64,000 nt of DNA from positions 310,001 to 374,000 of the forward strand of contig NZ_JAPFBJ010000001.1 of assembly GCF_030867385.1 (NCBI RefSeq), in the 5' to 3' direction. Each line of letters begins with the position of its first letter. Positions within the stretch are counted from its first letter, which is position 1. The stretch is from Sphingobium sp. DEHP117 (lineage in GTDB: Bacteria; Pseudomonadota; Alphaproteobacteria; Sphingomonadales; Sphingomonadaceae). This document shows, piece by piece, positions 18,558-27,453 of the stretch. A program made the position numbers and the translations under genes. Under the pieces are notes generated by a model. It worked only from the letters and a program-made list of their open reading frames with translations. It did not search any database and was not told the origin of the DNA.

Positions 18558-19844
18558 CTACAGCTGAAACGCGAAGAACAGCGCCGTCGCGAGCGCCATC
18601 ACCCCTGTCGCCGCCCATCCAAGCACGGTCTGCTTTCTGCCCAATGTCAGCCGCCCCATCGCGCGTGGGTTGCGCACGATCAGCATCATCACTGCCATGA
18701 GCGGAACGGCAAGAATGCCATTCACCACTGCCGCCCAATAGAGTGCCTTCACCGGATCGATGCCGATCGTGTTCAGCGACGCCCCTGCCAGCGTCGTTAC
18801 CGCAATCGTACCGTAGAAAAGCTTGGCCGAGAGAGGCTTGGCATCAAGACTGCCTGACATTCCTGCCATCTCCGTCACAGCATAAGCCGCGCTTCCGGCG
18901 AGCACGGGCACCGCGAGCAGCCCTGTGCCGATGATTCCCAGCGCGAACAGCGCGAACGCCAGGTCGCCTGCGATAGGTCTCAGCGATTCGGCTGCCTGTG
19001 CTGACGTCTCGATATCGCGGATGCCGTGCGCATGCAGCGTCGCCGCTGTCGCATAGACAATCGCGATCGACACCAGGGTGCTGAACGCCATGCCCGTTAA
19101 CGTATCGATCCGGATGCGCTTCAGTTCCGGCCCCGCCTCTTTTGGTGTGATGCACAAGGGCTTCGCGTGGCGGCGATGTTGCTCCTCGATCTCCTGTCCT
19201 GCCTGCCAGAAGAAAAGATACGGGCTGATCGTCGTGCCCAGAATGGCGACCAGCGCGGTCATGTAGGTGGCGTTCCACTCGATATCGGGCACTATCAGCG
19301 AGGTCAAAGCCTCATCCCACGGCACATGCGCCACCATTACTACCGCAATATAGGTGAAGAGCGAGAGCGTCGTCCATTTAAGGATCGATGCATAGTGCGG
19401 GTAGCTCAGCCAGATTTCGGCCACGACGCAGACGATGCCGAACAGCAGCGTATAAAGCCCCGCATTGCCGCCCGTCAGCAATTGCAGCGCTGCGCCCATT
19501 GCCGACAAGTCCGCCCCCAGATTGACGATGTTCGCCACCAGCAGCAGCCCCACCACACCGAACAGAAGAGGGCGGGGGTAATGGCGACGCAGGTTGCGCG
19601 CGATGCCCGCGCCCGTCACCCTTCCGATCTCGGCGGCCACCATCTGTATCGCGACCATCAGCGGAAAGCTGAGCACGAATGTCCAGGAAATGCTGTAGCC
19701 GAACTGCGCGCCGACCTGGCTGTGCGTACCGATACCTGAAGGATCATCATCGGCCGCACCGGTAACGAGGCCGGGACCGAGCACATCGAGCAAGCCGCGC
19801 TTAGGTTCGGTGCCCCCCGATGTGCCGGTATCCTCCCGCATCAT
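18558..19844 (-). CDS. NRAMP-family metal ion transporter, non-canonical site
   Basis: A 428-residue, about eleven-span NRAMP-family transporter. In span 1 the canonical DPGN is DPSG (residues 34-37, in ADDDPSGIGTHSQ), and in span 6 the canonical MPH is SPY (207-209, in TTISPYLFF). The metal-coordinating Asn and Met are therefore missing while the Asp is kept. Related variants are discussed as Mg2+-selective or as having other substrates, so manganese import should not be assumed. ATG 19844 overlaps the stop of the upstream gene (ATGA) and is preferred; another ATG lies at 19856. The neighbouring iron-permease-like gene converges on it. Confidence 0.82.
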   Translation of the reverse strand: MMREDTGTSGGTEPKRGLLDVLGPGLVTGAADDDPSGIGTHSQVGAQFGYSISWTFVLSFPLMVAIQMVAAEIGRVTGAGIARNLRRHYPRPLLFGVVGLLLVANIVNLGADLSAMGAALQLLTGGNAGLYTLLFGIVCVVAEIWLSYPHYASILKWTTLSLFTYIAVVMVAHVPWDEALTSLIVPDIEWNATYMTALVAILGTTISPYLFFWQAGQEIEEQHRRHAKPLCITPKEAGPELKRIRIDTLTGMAFSTLVSIAIVYATAATLHAHGIRDIETSAQAAESLRPIAGDLAFALFALGIIGTGLLAVPVLAGSAAYAVTEMAGMSGSLDAKPLSAKLFYGTIAVTTLAGASLNTIGIDPVKALYWAAVVNGILAVPLMAVMMLIVRNPRAMGRLTLGRKQTVLGWAATGVMALATALFFAFQL

Positions 19845-20332
19845 CTTTTCGCGCAACCGAGTACGGCCGCATCCATTGCGGTGGCGGCGCCCTTCAGCAC
19901 ATAGAGATCCGCAAAGGCGCGCCCGTTGGCAGAGCTGCTCTCCACGCTCATCGTCGCGGCGGAGCGCATGGCGGCGATGATCGCCGCGTCCATCCGCGCA
20001 TCCTGCGCCCAGGCGTCGCTCTTGCCGGAAACCAGCGCGAATCGGCGCTCACCGATGCTAAGATACACTTTGGCCTGCGGTGCGCGTTCGCGGCTCAGGC
20101 GGATGTGCAGCTGGTTCCTCACACGGAGCGCGGGCCATGTGCCGACCGAGGCGAAGGCACGCCACCCTGCCTTGCCGGCCGATGTGCGCGTGGGTTCCGC
20201 TATCGCGTAGCAGCGCGGCCCGGCGGCGTCATGAAAAGCCCCCCAGCCGCCGAAGACGCCCAGCGAATCGCGCGCCTGCGCCGATGCCATCAACGCCCAA
20301 CTGGCCAGCAATCCCACCCCGATCCGCTTCAT
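19841..20332 (-). CDS. Exported protein, invasion-associated locus B (IalB)-like
   Basis: A 163-residue protein with a signal peptide (MKRIGVGLLASWALMASAQA) and the pattern RDSLGVFGGWGAFHDAAGPRCYAIAEP common to sphingomonad IalB-like proteins. The mature part is beta-rich with a Cys near each end (PRCYAI and VLGCAKR), perhaps a disulfide. ATG 20332 was chosen because it is followed at once by the signal peptide; longer frames lack one. The role is unknown. Despite the family name nothing here suggests virulence. Its stop overlaps the NRAMP-like gene, so the two form a unit. Confidence 0.75.
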   Translation of the reverse strand: MKRIGVGLLASWALMASAQARDSLGVFGGWGAFHDAAGPRCYAIAEPTRTSAGKAGWRAFASVGTWPALRVRNQLHIRLSRERAPQAKVYLSIGERRFALVSGKSDAWAQDARMDAAIIAAMRSAATMSVESSSANGRAFADLYVLKGAATAMDAAVLGCAKR

Positions 20333-20508
20333 GTGCTCCTGCAAAGCCCAAGCGCCACGGTTTTGCAAGCACAGGCGGCAAAATATCGGGGGTAGAAGTC
20401 CGCGCCCGCTTGCGGTGCGCCGCATAGTCGGTAATGAAGGAGGTCCAAATATCCGGGCACGGCGGGCACTCCGCCAGGGGCACATTACGGCAAGAGCGGG
20501 AACAGGGA

Positions 20509-21621
20509 ATGAAGGCAACCATCGAACGCGCAACGCTGCTCAAGAGTTTGAGCCACGTCCAGTCGGTGGTCGAACGGCGCAATACCATTCCCATCCTCTC
20601 CAACGTGCTGATCGAGGCCGCTGCGAACGGCACCATCCGCCTCATGGCGACGGACCTTGATCTTCAGGTGGTGGAGCAGGTTCAGGCGCAGGTCGAGGTG
20701 CCGGGGGCGACCACCATTTCGGCCCACACCCTGTTTGACATCGCCCGCAAGTTGCCCGAGGGAAGCCAGGTCTCGCTGGAGGCGGCGGACGGCAAGATGC
20801 TGATCCAGGCCGGGCGGGCGAAGTTCAACCTTTCCACCCTGCCGCGTGACGACTTCCCCGTGATTGCCGAAGGTGATCTGCCCACGCAGTTCGAACTCCC
20901 GGCCGAGACGCTGAAGCAGATCATCGACAAGACGCGCTTTGCCATTTCCACGGAAGAAACGCGCTATTATCTGAACGGCATCTTCTTCCATGTGTCTGAT
21001 GACGGTCAGCCGGTGCTGAAGGCCGCCGCGACCGACGGGCACCGCCTCGCGCGCGTCACCGTGCCGCGCCCTGATGGCGCAGAGGGCATGCCGGACATCA
21101 TCGTTCCGCGTAAGTGCATCGCGGAGCTGCGCAAGCTGCTCGACGAGGTGGATGGCAGCGTCGAAATCTCGCTGTCGGCCAGCAAGATCCGCTTCGGCAT
21201 CGGCAACGCGATCCTCACCTCCAAGCTCATCGACGGCACCTTCCCGGACTATAGCCGCGTGATCCCGACCGCGAACGACAAGCTGCTGCGCATCGATCCG
21301 CGCAGCTTCGAGGAGGGGGTGGACCGCGTAGCCACCATCGCCACGGAGAAGACCCGCGCGGTGAAAATGGCGCTGGACCGTGACAAGATAACCCTTTCCG
21401 TCACCAGCCCGGAGAACGGCACGGCGGCGGAAGAAGTACCCGGCGATTATGCGTCGGACGGCTTCGAAATCGGCTTCAACGCGCGCTATCTGCTCGATAT
21501 CCTCGGCCAGATCGAGGGCGATGTGGTCGAGCTTCACCTTGCCGATCAGGCCGCACCGACCTTGATCCGCGAGAATGATCGCAGCCCCGCGCTCTATGTG
21601 CTGATGCCGATGCGGGTTTAG
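20509..21621 (+). CDS. dnaN: DNA polymerase III beta subunit (sliding clamp)
   Basis: A 370-residue clamp with the three-domain fold. The conserved stretches are RNTIPILSNVLIEA, TDLDLQV, EETRYYLNGIFF, ATDGHRLA, FPDYSRVIP, and the C-terminal SPALYVLMPMRV that forms the peptide-binding pocket. The clamp encircles DNA and tethers polymerase III and repair factors. ATG 20509 (MKATIERATLLKSL) matches homologues. In-frame codons upstream are not part of the protein. dnaA is not next to it. A 31-base perfect inverted repeat follows the gene. Confidence 0.96.
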   Translation: MKATIERATLLKSLSHVQSVVERRNTIPILSNVLIEAAANGTIRLMATDLDLQVVEQVQAQVEVPGATTISAHTLFDIARKLPEGSQVSLEAADGKMLIQAGRAKFNLSTLPRDDFPVIAEGDLPTQFELPAETLKQIIDKTRFAISTEETRYYLNGIFFHVSDDGQPVLKAAATDGHRLARVTVPRPDGAEGMPDIIVPRKCIAELRKLLDEVDGSVEISLSASKIRFGIGNAILTSKLIDGTFPDYSRVIPTANDKLLRIDPRSFEEGVDRVATIATEKTRAVKMALDRDKITLSVTSPENGTAAEEVPGDYASDGFEIGFNARYLLDILGQIEGDVVELHLADQAAPTLIRENDRSPALYVLMPMRV

Positions 21622-21648
21622 GGTTTACACCCACCCGCACTCCTCATT

Positions 21649-21802
21649 CGTCACCCCGGGCTTGACCCGGGGTCCCGCTTGTAGTCCCCAAACTGCCCGG
21701 AATGTGGAGACAAGGCGGCTGGCTTTTCCCTTCGTGACCGGGAGGTCATCAGCGTACAGGTCAGGCGCAACAGCGGGACCCCGGGTCAAGCCCGGGGTGA
21801 CG
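21649..21802. repeat. Perfect 31-base inverted repeat after dnaN (REP-like)
   Basis: Arms 21649-21679 and 21772-21802 are exact reverse complements (core GTCACCCCGGGCTTGACCCG). They are separated by 92 bases. The CCCGGGTCAAGCCCGGGG motif recurs as an intergenic element in many alphaproteobacteria. It sits between the stops of dnaN and the cyclase gene and could terminate both. Confidence 0.85.
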
Positions 21803-21824
21803 GGGTTAAATGGCCTTTGCGGGT

Positions 21825-22568
21825 TTAATATCTCAACCGTATCTCATACAATTTCGGCCAATATTTCCCGGTGACGAACAGCCTGTCGGTCGCTGCATCA
21901 TAGGCGATGCCGTTGGGCACGGCGTCCGGGTCGGTGAGCTTCAACTTCCGCGACAATTTGCTGATGTCGATCCAGTCGATCACCTTTCCCGTCGCAGGGT
22001 CTATCCGCGCGATTTTGTCTGTCATCCAGACGTTGGCGAGGATTTCGCCCTTCATATATTCCAGCTCGTTGAGCATGCGCACCGGCTTGCCGTTGAACGT
22101 CACCGTCAGGCGGCCGGTTTCCTCCAGCGTTACGGGATCGAGAAAGCGCAAGGTAGCGCTGCCGTCGCTCAGGATCAGGCGCGTGCCGTCGTTCGTCAGT
22201 CCCCAGCCTTCGCCCGCATAGCGGAACGTCGCGGTCTGGCGGAAGGTCGCGCGGTCCCAGCGAAAGGCGAGGCCGTTTTGCCACGTGATTGAAATGAGGC
22301 TGTCGCCCCAGTTCGTCATCCCTTCGCCGAAATAGCGTGGTGAAAGCGGCACGGACCGCTGCACCGCGCCGTCCGTCAGGCGCACCTCGCGCAGGCTCGA
22401 CTGGCCATATTGCCCGGTGGTTTCATAGAGCGCGCCATCGAGCCAGATCAGCCCCTGGGTGAAGGCCTTGGGGTCATGCGGATAGCTGCGCACCAATGAC
22501 CAGCGCGTCTCCGCCTGGGCTGGCGAGAGGGCAAGCAGCGCCAGCAAAAGCGCGGCGAAAAACCTCAC
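21825..22568 (-). CDS. Glutaminyl-peptide cyclotransferase
   Basis: A 247-residue exported enzyme with signal peptide MRFFAALLLALLALSPAQA. It matches the plant/bacterial-type glutaminyl cyclase (a five-bladed beta-propeller) with SYPHDPKAFTQGL, YETTGQYGQSSLREV, LTWQN-type strands (SITWQNGLAFRW), DGSATLRFLDP, NELEYMKGEILANVW and PNGIAYDAATDRLFVTGKYWPKLYEI. It converts N-terminal glutamine of proteins to pyroglutamate, here in the periplasm. The start overlaps the stop of the YgfZ-like gene by four bases, so they are co-transcribed. Confidence 0.9.
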   Translation of the reverse strand: MRFFAALLLALLALSPAQAETRWSLVRSYPHDPKAFTQGLIWLDGALYETTGQYGQSSLREVRLTDGAVQRSVPLSPRYFGEGMTNWGDSLISITWQNGLAFRWDRATFRQTATFRYAGEGWGLTNDGTRLILSDGSATLRFLDPVTLEETGRLTVTFNGKPVRMLNELEYMKGEILANVWMTDKIARIDPATGKVIDWIDISKLSRKLKLTDPDAVPNGIAYDAATDRLFVTGKYWPKLYEIRLRY

Positions 22569-23299
22569 ACCGGCGCGTCCGCTATCGCCTCGGCCAACCA
22601 GCCGGGGAGGGGTAGGGCGACCATATCCTCCACCCGGCGATGATCGACAGCAAGGCCGAGATCGGGAAACGCCGCCATCTGCCGCGCGGGGTCGGACTGT
22701 GCGATTGGCACCACCACCAGCCGCCGGTTGACTTTCTGCCGGTAATGCATGCGCGCGGTATTCTCCTGCCCCACATAACAGCCCTTGGCAAAATCGACGC
22801 CATTCAGCTCCCGCGCGTTCGCCTCCAGCCAGAGTGTCTTGTCGCTGCCCAGCTCCGTCACGCCTTCCGTGACGCCGAGCGACAGGCGATGCGCGCGAAA
22901 CGCCGAAGCAGCGTCCCCCTCATCGGCAGGGGCGAGCCAGCGATGGCCCAGCGCCATCAGGCGGGGGTCATAGGGCTTGTTGGGCGCATCAAGTGACCAG
23001 TGAACCGCGAGCGCCTCGTCCCGCGCGATCACGACCTTGCGGCGCAGGCGATAAATGCTGAGGCGCTTTGCCAGTGCGTCTGCCTGTGTTTCCTCACAGT
23101 CCATCAGCACGTCGTCGCCATCGGCCCACAGGACGAAATCGTACAGCGCCTTGCCTTGCGGTGTCAGCAGCCCGGACCAGCGCGGCGAGTCTGCTTCAAG
23201 GCCGAGCACGTCCTGTGTCACCAGCCCCTGCAGAAACGCGCGCGCCTCCTCGCCGGAGAGTCTGATGAGCGCGCGGTCTTTGAGGGTGGTATCGGCCAT
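22565..23299 (-). CDS. ygfZ: YgfZ/GcvT domain folate-binding protein
   Basis: A 244-residue folate-binding protein. The family signature KGCYVGQE is at residues 172-179, with the reactive Cys174. The N-terminal half has the GcvT-like fold (FLQGLVTQDV, SGLLTPQGKALYDFVL). YgfZ, like mitochondrial IBA57, supports assembly or repair of certain Fe-S enzymes in a folate-dependent way. It is divergent from the dihydroorotase gene, with 47 bases between the starts. Confidence 0.88.
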   Translation of the reverse strand: MADTTLKDRALIRLSGEEARAFLQGLVTQDVLGLEADSPRWSGLLTPQGKALYDFVLWADGDDVLMDCEETQADALAKRLSIYRLRRKVVIARDEALAVHWSLDAPNKPYDPRLMALGHRWLAPADEGDAASAFRAHRLSLGVTEGVTELGSDKTLWLEANARELNGVDFAKGCYVGQENTARMHYRQKVNRRLVVVPIAQSDPARQMAAFPDLGLAVDHRRVEDMVALPLPGWLAEAIADAPV

Positions 23300-23346
23300 C
23301 CGCTTTAGGTAGGACGGAAGCAGCGATTATCCAAGAGTATCCCTTT

Positions 23347-24681
23347 ATGCCCCAGACATTCGACCTGATCCTCAAAAACGGCACCGTACACACACCCGCC
23401 GGGCCGGTCAGCGCCGATGTGGGTGTGCGCGGCGGCAGGATCGCGGAGATCGGCGCATTGCGGGCCGATGGGGGCGAGGTGATCGACTGCGCGGGGCTGG
23501 ACGTGCTGCCCGGCGTGATCGACAGCCAGGTCCATTTCAGAGAGCCGGGGCTGGAGCACAAGGAAGACCTCGAATCGGGCAGCCGCGCGGCGGTGATGGG
23601 CGGGGTGACGGCGGTGTTCGAAATGCCCAACACCAACCCCAATACCGATACGGCAGACCGGGTGCACGACAAGCTCGCCCGCGCGCATCACCGCATGTGG
23701 TGCGACCATGCCTTTTATGTCGGCGCGACGGCGGACAACGCGGAGGACTTGCGCGAGCTGGAGCGCATTCCCGGCACGGCGGGCGTCAAGATCTTCATGG
23801 GCGCCTCTACGGGTAGCCTGCTGGTCGATGATGACGCGGCGCTGGCGCGGGTGCTGGCGAGCGGAACGCGCCGCGTTGCGATTCATGCGGAAGACGAGGC
23901 GCGCATGAACGCGCGTAAGGACTATCGCGTCGAGGGTGACCCGGCCTCGCACCCCGTCTGGCGCGATGACGAGAGCGCGATGCTGGCTACCAAGCGGATC
24001 ATCGCGCTCGCCCGCGCCGCACGCCGCCGGATCCATATCCTGCACGTAACGACCCCGGCGGAACTCGAATATATTGCCCAGCACAAGGATGTTGCCACCT
24101 GTGAAGTGACGCCGCAGCATCTCACGCTGGCGGGGGAGGACGCTTATCCCCGCCTCGGCACCTATGCGCAGATGAACCCGCCGATCCGCAGTGCAGCCCA
24201 CATGGAAGGCTTGTGGCACTGGCTGAGGCAGGGCGTGCCCGATGTCATCGGCTCGGATCACGCGCCGCATACCATTGAAGAGAAGGCGAAAACCTATCCG
24301 GCCTCGCCCAGTGGCATGCCCGGTGTGCAGACGCTGGTGCCGCTGTTCCTCAATCATGTGGCGGAGGGGCGGCTGACGCTGCAACGCTTCATCGACATGA
24401 CGAGCGCCGGGCCGCAACGCATCTTCGGCCTGGTTGGCAAGGGGCGGATCGCTTGTGGTTATGACGCGGACTTCACCACAGTTGACCTCAAGAAGCGCTG
24501 GACGGTGGGTCCGGATTGGCTGCAATCCCGCTGCGGCTGGTCGCCGTTCGAGGGTGATACGCTCACCGGCAAGGCGGTGGGCACGATTATCCGGGGTCAG
24601 CGCGTGATGTGGGAAGACACGCTCGCCAATGAAGCGCTGGGCGAACCGGTGCGGTTCGAGGCAACCGAGTTCCGCTCTTGA
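23347..24681 (+). CDS. pyrC: Dihydroorotase, class I type
   Basis: A 444-residue amidohydrolase of the pyrimidine pathway. The visible motifs are VIDSQVHFREPG (residues 58-68), FEMPNTNPNT, GVKIFMGASTGSLLVDDD with the lysine that is usually carbamylated, AIHAEDE, HILHVTTPAE, and GSDHAPHT with the catalytic aspartate. The first metal ligand of the usual HxH motif is replaced: this protein has Gln61-Val-His63. I recall alphaproteobacterial homologues with the same Q-V-H, so it looks like a subfamily feature, but activity should be confirmed. It is divergent from ygfZ and followed by amtB. Confidence 0.85.
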   Translation: MPQTFDLILKNGTVHTPAGPVSADVGVRGGRIAEIGALRADGGEVIDCAGLDVLPGVIDSQVHFREPGLEHKEDLESGSRAAVMGGVTAVFEMPNTNPNTDTADRVHDKLARAHHRMWCDHAFYVGATADNAEDLRELERIPGTAGVKIFMGASTGSLLVDDDAALARVLASGTRRVAIHAEDEARMNARKDYRVEGDPASHPVWRDDESAMLATKRIIALARAARRRIHILHVTTPAELEYIAQHKDVATCEVTPQHLTLAGEDAYPRLGTYAQMNPPIRSAAHMEGLWHWLRQGVPDVIGSDHAPHTIEEKAKTYPASPSGMPGVQTLVPLFLNHVAEGRLTLQRFIDMTSAGPQRIFGLVGKGRIACGYDADFTTVDLKKRWTVGPDWLQSRCGWSPFEGDTLTGKAVGTIIRGQRVMWEDTLANEALGEPVRFEATEFRS

Positions 24682-24735
24682 ACCCTGCGCCATTTGTGGC
24701 ATAGCTGCCACAAAGCATAAGCAGCGGGGAACAAG

Positions 24736-26031
24736 ATGAGGCTTGGAGGCATGAAGGCGGCGTTGGCCGCTTGTTGTGTTGTGCCGATTGCGGCGCACGC
24801 GCAGGATAACGTGGCGGCAAACAGCGGTGATACCGGCTGGATATTGACCGCATCGGCCTTTGTCTTGCTAATGACACTGCCGGGGCTGGGCCTGTTTTAC
24901 GGCGGGCTTGTGCGCGCGCGCAATGTGCTCTCGGTCCTCATGCACTGTTTCGCGATCGCCTGCGCGATTTCGCTGTTGTGGGCGGTGGTCGGCTACAGCC
25001 TGGTGTTCGATGGCACGGCCCCGTGGATCGGCGGGACGGACAATCTCTTCCTCGCTAACCTCGCGCCGCTGCGCGATGGGCTGACGCTGCCGGAAAACGC
25101 CTTCGCGCTGTTTCAGATGACGTTCGCGGCGATCACTCCGGCACTGGTCATCGGCGCGTTCGTGGAGCGTGTGCGCTTCGGCTGGGTGATGGCCTTTTCT
25201 TTCCTGTGGACGCTGCTCGTCTATTTTCCGGTGGCCCACTGGCTCTGGGGCGGCGGCTGGCTGGCCGCGCAATGGGGCGCGCTGGATTTCGCGGGCGGCA
25301 TAGTCGTGCATACCACGGCGGGCGTTGCCGCGCTTGTCGTCGCCTTGATGCTGGGCGCGCGCAAGGGTTTCAACAAGACGCTGATGCTGCCGCACAGCCC
25401 GGCCTTGACGATGACGGGCGCGGGCCTGCTGTGGGTGGGCTGGTACGGCTTCAACGGCGGTTCGGCCTTGGCTGCCAATGCCGGGGCCGCAAGCGCGATC
25501 CTCAACACGCATTTCGCGGCATGCACCGCGGCTCTGGTGTGGATCGGCATCGAATATTGGCGCATCGGCAAGCCGACTTCGGTCGGCATCGTCACCGGCG
25601 CCATCGCGGGCCTCGCCACCGTTACGCCGGCTGCTGGCTATACCGGCCCGGCGGGCGCGATCATTCTTGGTCTGCTGGGTGGTGCGCTCTGCTTCTTCGC
25701 GGTGCAGATCGTCAAGCAGAAATGGGCGGTGGACGACTCGCTTGATGTCTTTGCCGTGCATGGCGTGGGTGGCATGCTGGGCTCGCTGCTGATCCCGCTG
25801 ATGATGCTGCCCGCCATGGGCGGCATCGGCTTTGTCGACGGCAACAACGTGCAGCACCAGTTCGTCGCGCAGGCGCTCGCGGTAGGTGTAACGATCCTGT
25901 GGACCGCTGCCATTACCTTCGGGTGTGCCAAGGGCGCGGCGCTGCTGGTGCCGATGCGGGTCAGCGAGGAAGCGGAGCATGATGGTCTGGATCTCGCCAG
26001 CCACGGCGAGCGCGGTTGGGAAATCGATTAA
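24736..26031 (+). CDS. amtB: Ammonium transporter AmtB
   Basis: A 431-residue Amt/Mep/Rh protein with a cleavable signal-like N-terminus (ACCVVPIAAHA) and eleven membrane spans. Marks are GLGLFYGGLVRARNVLSVL, ALVIGAFVERVRFGWVMAF, the conserved DFAGGIVVHTTAGVAALV (pore His), GAGLLWVGWYGFNGGSALAAN and DSLDVFAVHGVGGMLGSLL (second pore His). It conducts ammonium across the inner membrane. No glnK or glnB is adjacent, which is unusual because amtB commonly follows glnK. Starts are possible at 24736 or 24751; 24736 has a GGGGAA ribosome site. Confidence 0.94.
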   Translation: MRLGGMKAALAACCVVPIAAHAQDNVAANSGDTGWILTASAFVLLMTLPGLGLFYGGLVRARNVLSVLMHCFAIACAISLLWAVVGYSLVFDGTAPWIGGTDNLFLANLAPLRDGLTLPENAFALFQMTFAAITPALVIGAFVERVRFGWVMAFSFLWTLLVYFPVAHWLWGGGWLAAQWGALDFAGGIVVHTTAGVAALVVALMLGARKGFNKTLMLPHSPALTMTGAGLLWVGWYGFNGGSALAANAGAASAILNTHFAACTAALVWIGIEYWRIGKPTSVGIVTGAIAGLATVTPAAGYTGPAGAIILGLLGGALCFFAVQIVKQKWAVDDSLDVFAVHGVGGMLGSLLIPLMMLPAMGGIGFVDGNNVQHQFVAQALAVGVTILWTAAITFGCAKGAALLVPMRVSEEAEHDGLDLASHGERGWEID

Positions 26032-26061
26032 CCTTGATCGGGGTCGGTCGGGGGAAGGCCC

Positions 26062-27219
26062 TCAAAGGTCTTTTTCGTAGACCGTGTAGACCTTGTTGAT
26101 CGTGCTGTTGATCGCCTCGGCGATGGCGTTCATGCCCTGATTGTCGTCGAGCACCCAACCGATCTCGCCGCGCGTCGCGCCGAATTTCGATACCGCGTCA
26201 CGGCGGATATATTCGATCATCATGAAGGCAAGCTGGCTGGCCAAGCGGCTCGCCTGCAGGCGTTTGACCACGCCCATCAGCGGCACGCGCATGGTGCGCA
26301 CCTGGGGCCTGCGCAGCCACCAGAGCAGCTTCGCCCAGTTGAACGGCAGCAACGAGCCGTTGAAGCCCCTGATCCCCTCATTGAGGTCCGGCAGCGTCAT
26401 CATGAACGCCACCGGCTCGCCATCCAGCTCGGCAACGCGGATCAGGTCCTCAAACACGATCGGTTTCAGCTGCTTGCCGAAATGCGCGACTTCCTTGTCG
26501 GTTATCGGCACGAAACCCCAGTTGTCGCCCCAGGCGTCATTGAGGATGCTGAGGATGATCGCGGCCTCTTCGTAGAACTTGCTCTTGTCGACCCGGCGGA
26601 TACGGATGCGGTCATTCTTTTCGCCGGATTGGACAATGCGCTGGATCAGCGGTGGAAAGTCGGTCGTGATATCGAGCTCATAGGTGCGCAGCTCTTTCAC
26701 CGGCTTATAGTCAACCCCCTCGACCCATGGCTGATACTCCGGCCTATGATGCCCCATCATCACGGTCGGCGGATGGTCGAAGCCCTGCGTCAGCAGCCCT
26801 GGCTCCTCCCAGATCGAGAGCGACATCGGCGCGACCACCCGGGTCATGCCTTTCGCCCGCAGCCAGCCCTCGGCGGTGGCGATCAGCGCCTTGCCACTTT
26901 CCTCGTCCAGCGCGTCGAAAAAGCCCCAGTTTCCCGTGCCCGGCCCCATGCCTTGCTCGGGCGGCATGGTTAGCGCAAGTTTGTCGAAATGCGCGGAAAT
27001 CCGCCCCGTCACATTGCCGCCCCGGCGCGCGAGGAAAAACTGCGCCTCGGCATGCTCGAAAAAGGGGTTCCTGCTATCGAGGATGATGCCATAAACCTCC
27101 TTCTTGAGCGGCGGCACCCAGTTTGGGTCTTGCCCATACACCTCCCACGCAAAATCGACGAAGGCCTTGAGGTCGGCCTTGCCGGAGACGGGCGAGATCA
27201 CTAGGTCTGTCTGGGTCAC
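26062..27219 (-). CDS. GNAT-like N-acetyltransferase family protein
   Basis: A 385-residue protein of a family usually annotated as an uncharacterised acetyltransferase. The N-terminal part reads FVDFAWEVYGQDPNWVPPL and FFEHAEAQFFLARRGGNVTGRISAHFD, the latter a GNAT-like beta-strand region. The C-terminal part has PVAFMMTLPDLNEGIRGFNG and a basic stretch (WWLRRPQVRTMRVPLMGV), then ends WVLDDNQGMNAIAEAI. The substrate is unknown. It is divergent from the desaturase, a neighbour that hints at lipid modification, but this is only context. Confidence 0.7.
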   Translation of the reverse strand: MTQTDLVISPVSGKADLKAFVDFAWEVYGQDPNWVPPLKKEVYGIILDSRNPFFEHAEAQFFLARRGGNVTGRISAHFDKLALTMPPEQGMGPGTGNWGFFDALDEESGKALIATAEGWLRAKGMTRVVAPMSLSIWEEPGLLTQGFDHPPTVMMGHHRPEYQPWVEGVDYKPVKELRTYELDITTDFPPLIQRIVQSGEKNDRIRIRRVDKSKFYEEAAIILSILNDAWGDNWGFVPITDKEVAHFGKQLKPIVFEDLIRVAELDGEPVAFMMTLPDLNEGIRGFNGSLLPFNWAKLLWWLRRPQVRTMRVPLMGVVKRLQASRLASQLAFMMIEYIRRDAVSKFGATRGEIGWVLDDNQGMNAIAEAINSTINKVYTVYEKDL

Positions 27220-27356
27220 GGCATGGCCCTTTGTTGATTGGGAACAAGGAAACGGTCGCCCGCCCTGTTAAGGCGGCTGTGCGGTGCCGACAATGATTAT
27301 GTCACGTTGCTGCCATGATCCGCGCGCAATTTGGCTTTAGGAGTTTTCGGTGTCAG

Positions 27357-27417
27357 CCCTCTCCCCCACCCAACCTCCCGATATTGTATCCTATGGGAGG
27401 TCGGGTGGGGGAGAGGG
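27357..27417. repeat. Inverted repeat in the desaturase leader
   Basis: Arms 27357-27379 (CCCTCTCCCCCACCCAACCT and on) and 27395-27417 match at 22 of 23 bases around a 15-base AT-rich loop. The hairpin lies 37 bases before the desaturase start and would be very stable in its mRNA leader. It may also be a mobile palindromic unit. Confidence 0.8.
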
Positions 27418-27453
27418 CCGGTGCGGCACTCCACGAAGTGGAAAAGAATAATC

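Noticed and set aside
23305..24798. 497-codon open frame antisense to the dihydroorotase gene
   Set aside because: The sense strand encodes a complete dihydroorotase; the antisense product is arginine- and histidine-rich without recognisable domains.
24868..26004. 378-codon open frame antisense to amtB
   Set aside because: The low-complexity, charged translation is a composition shadow of a membrane protein gene.
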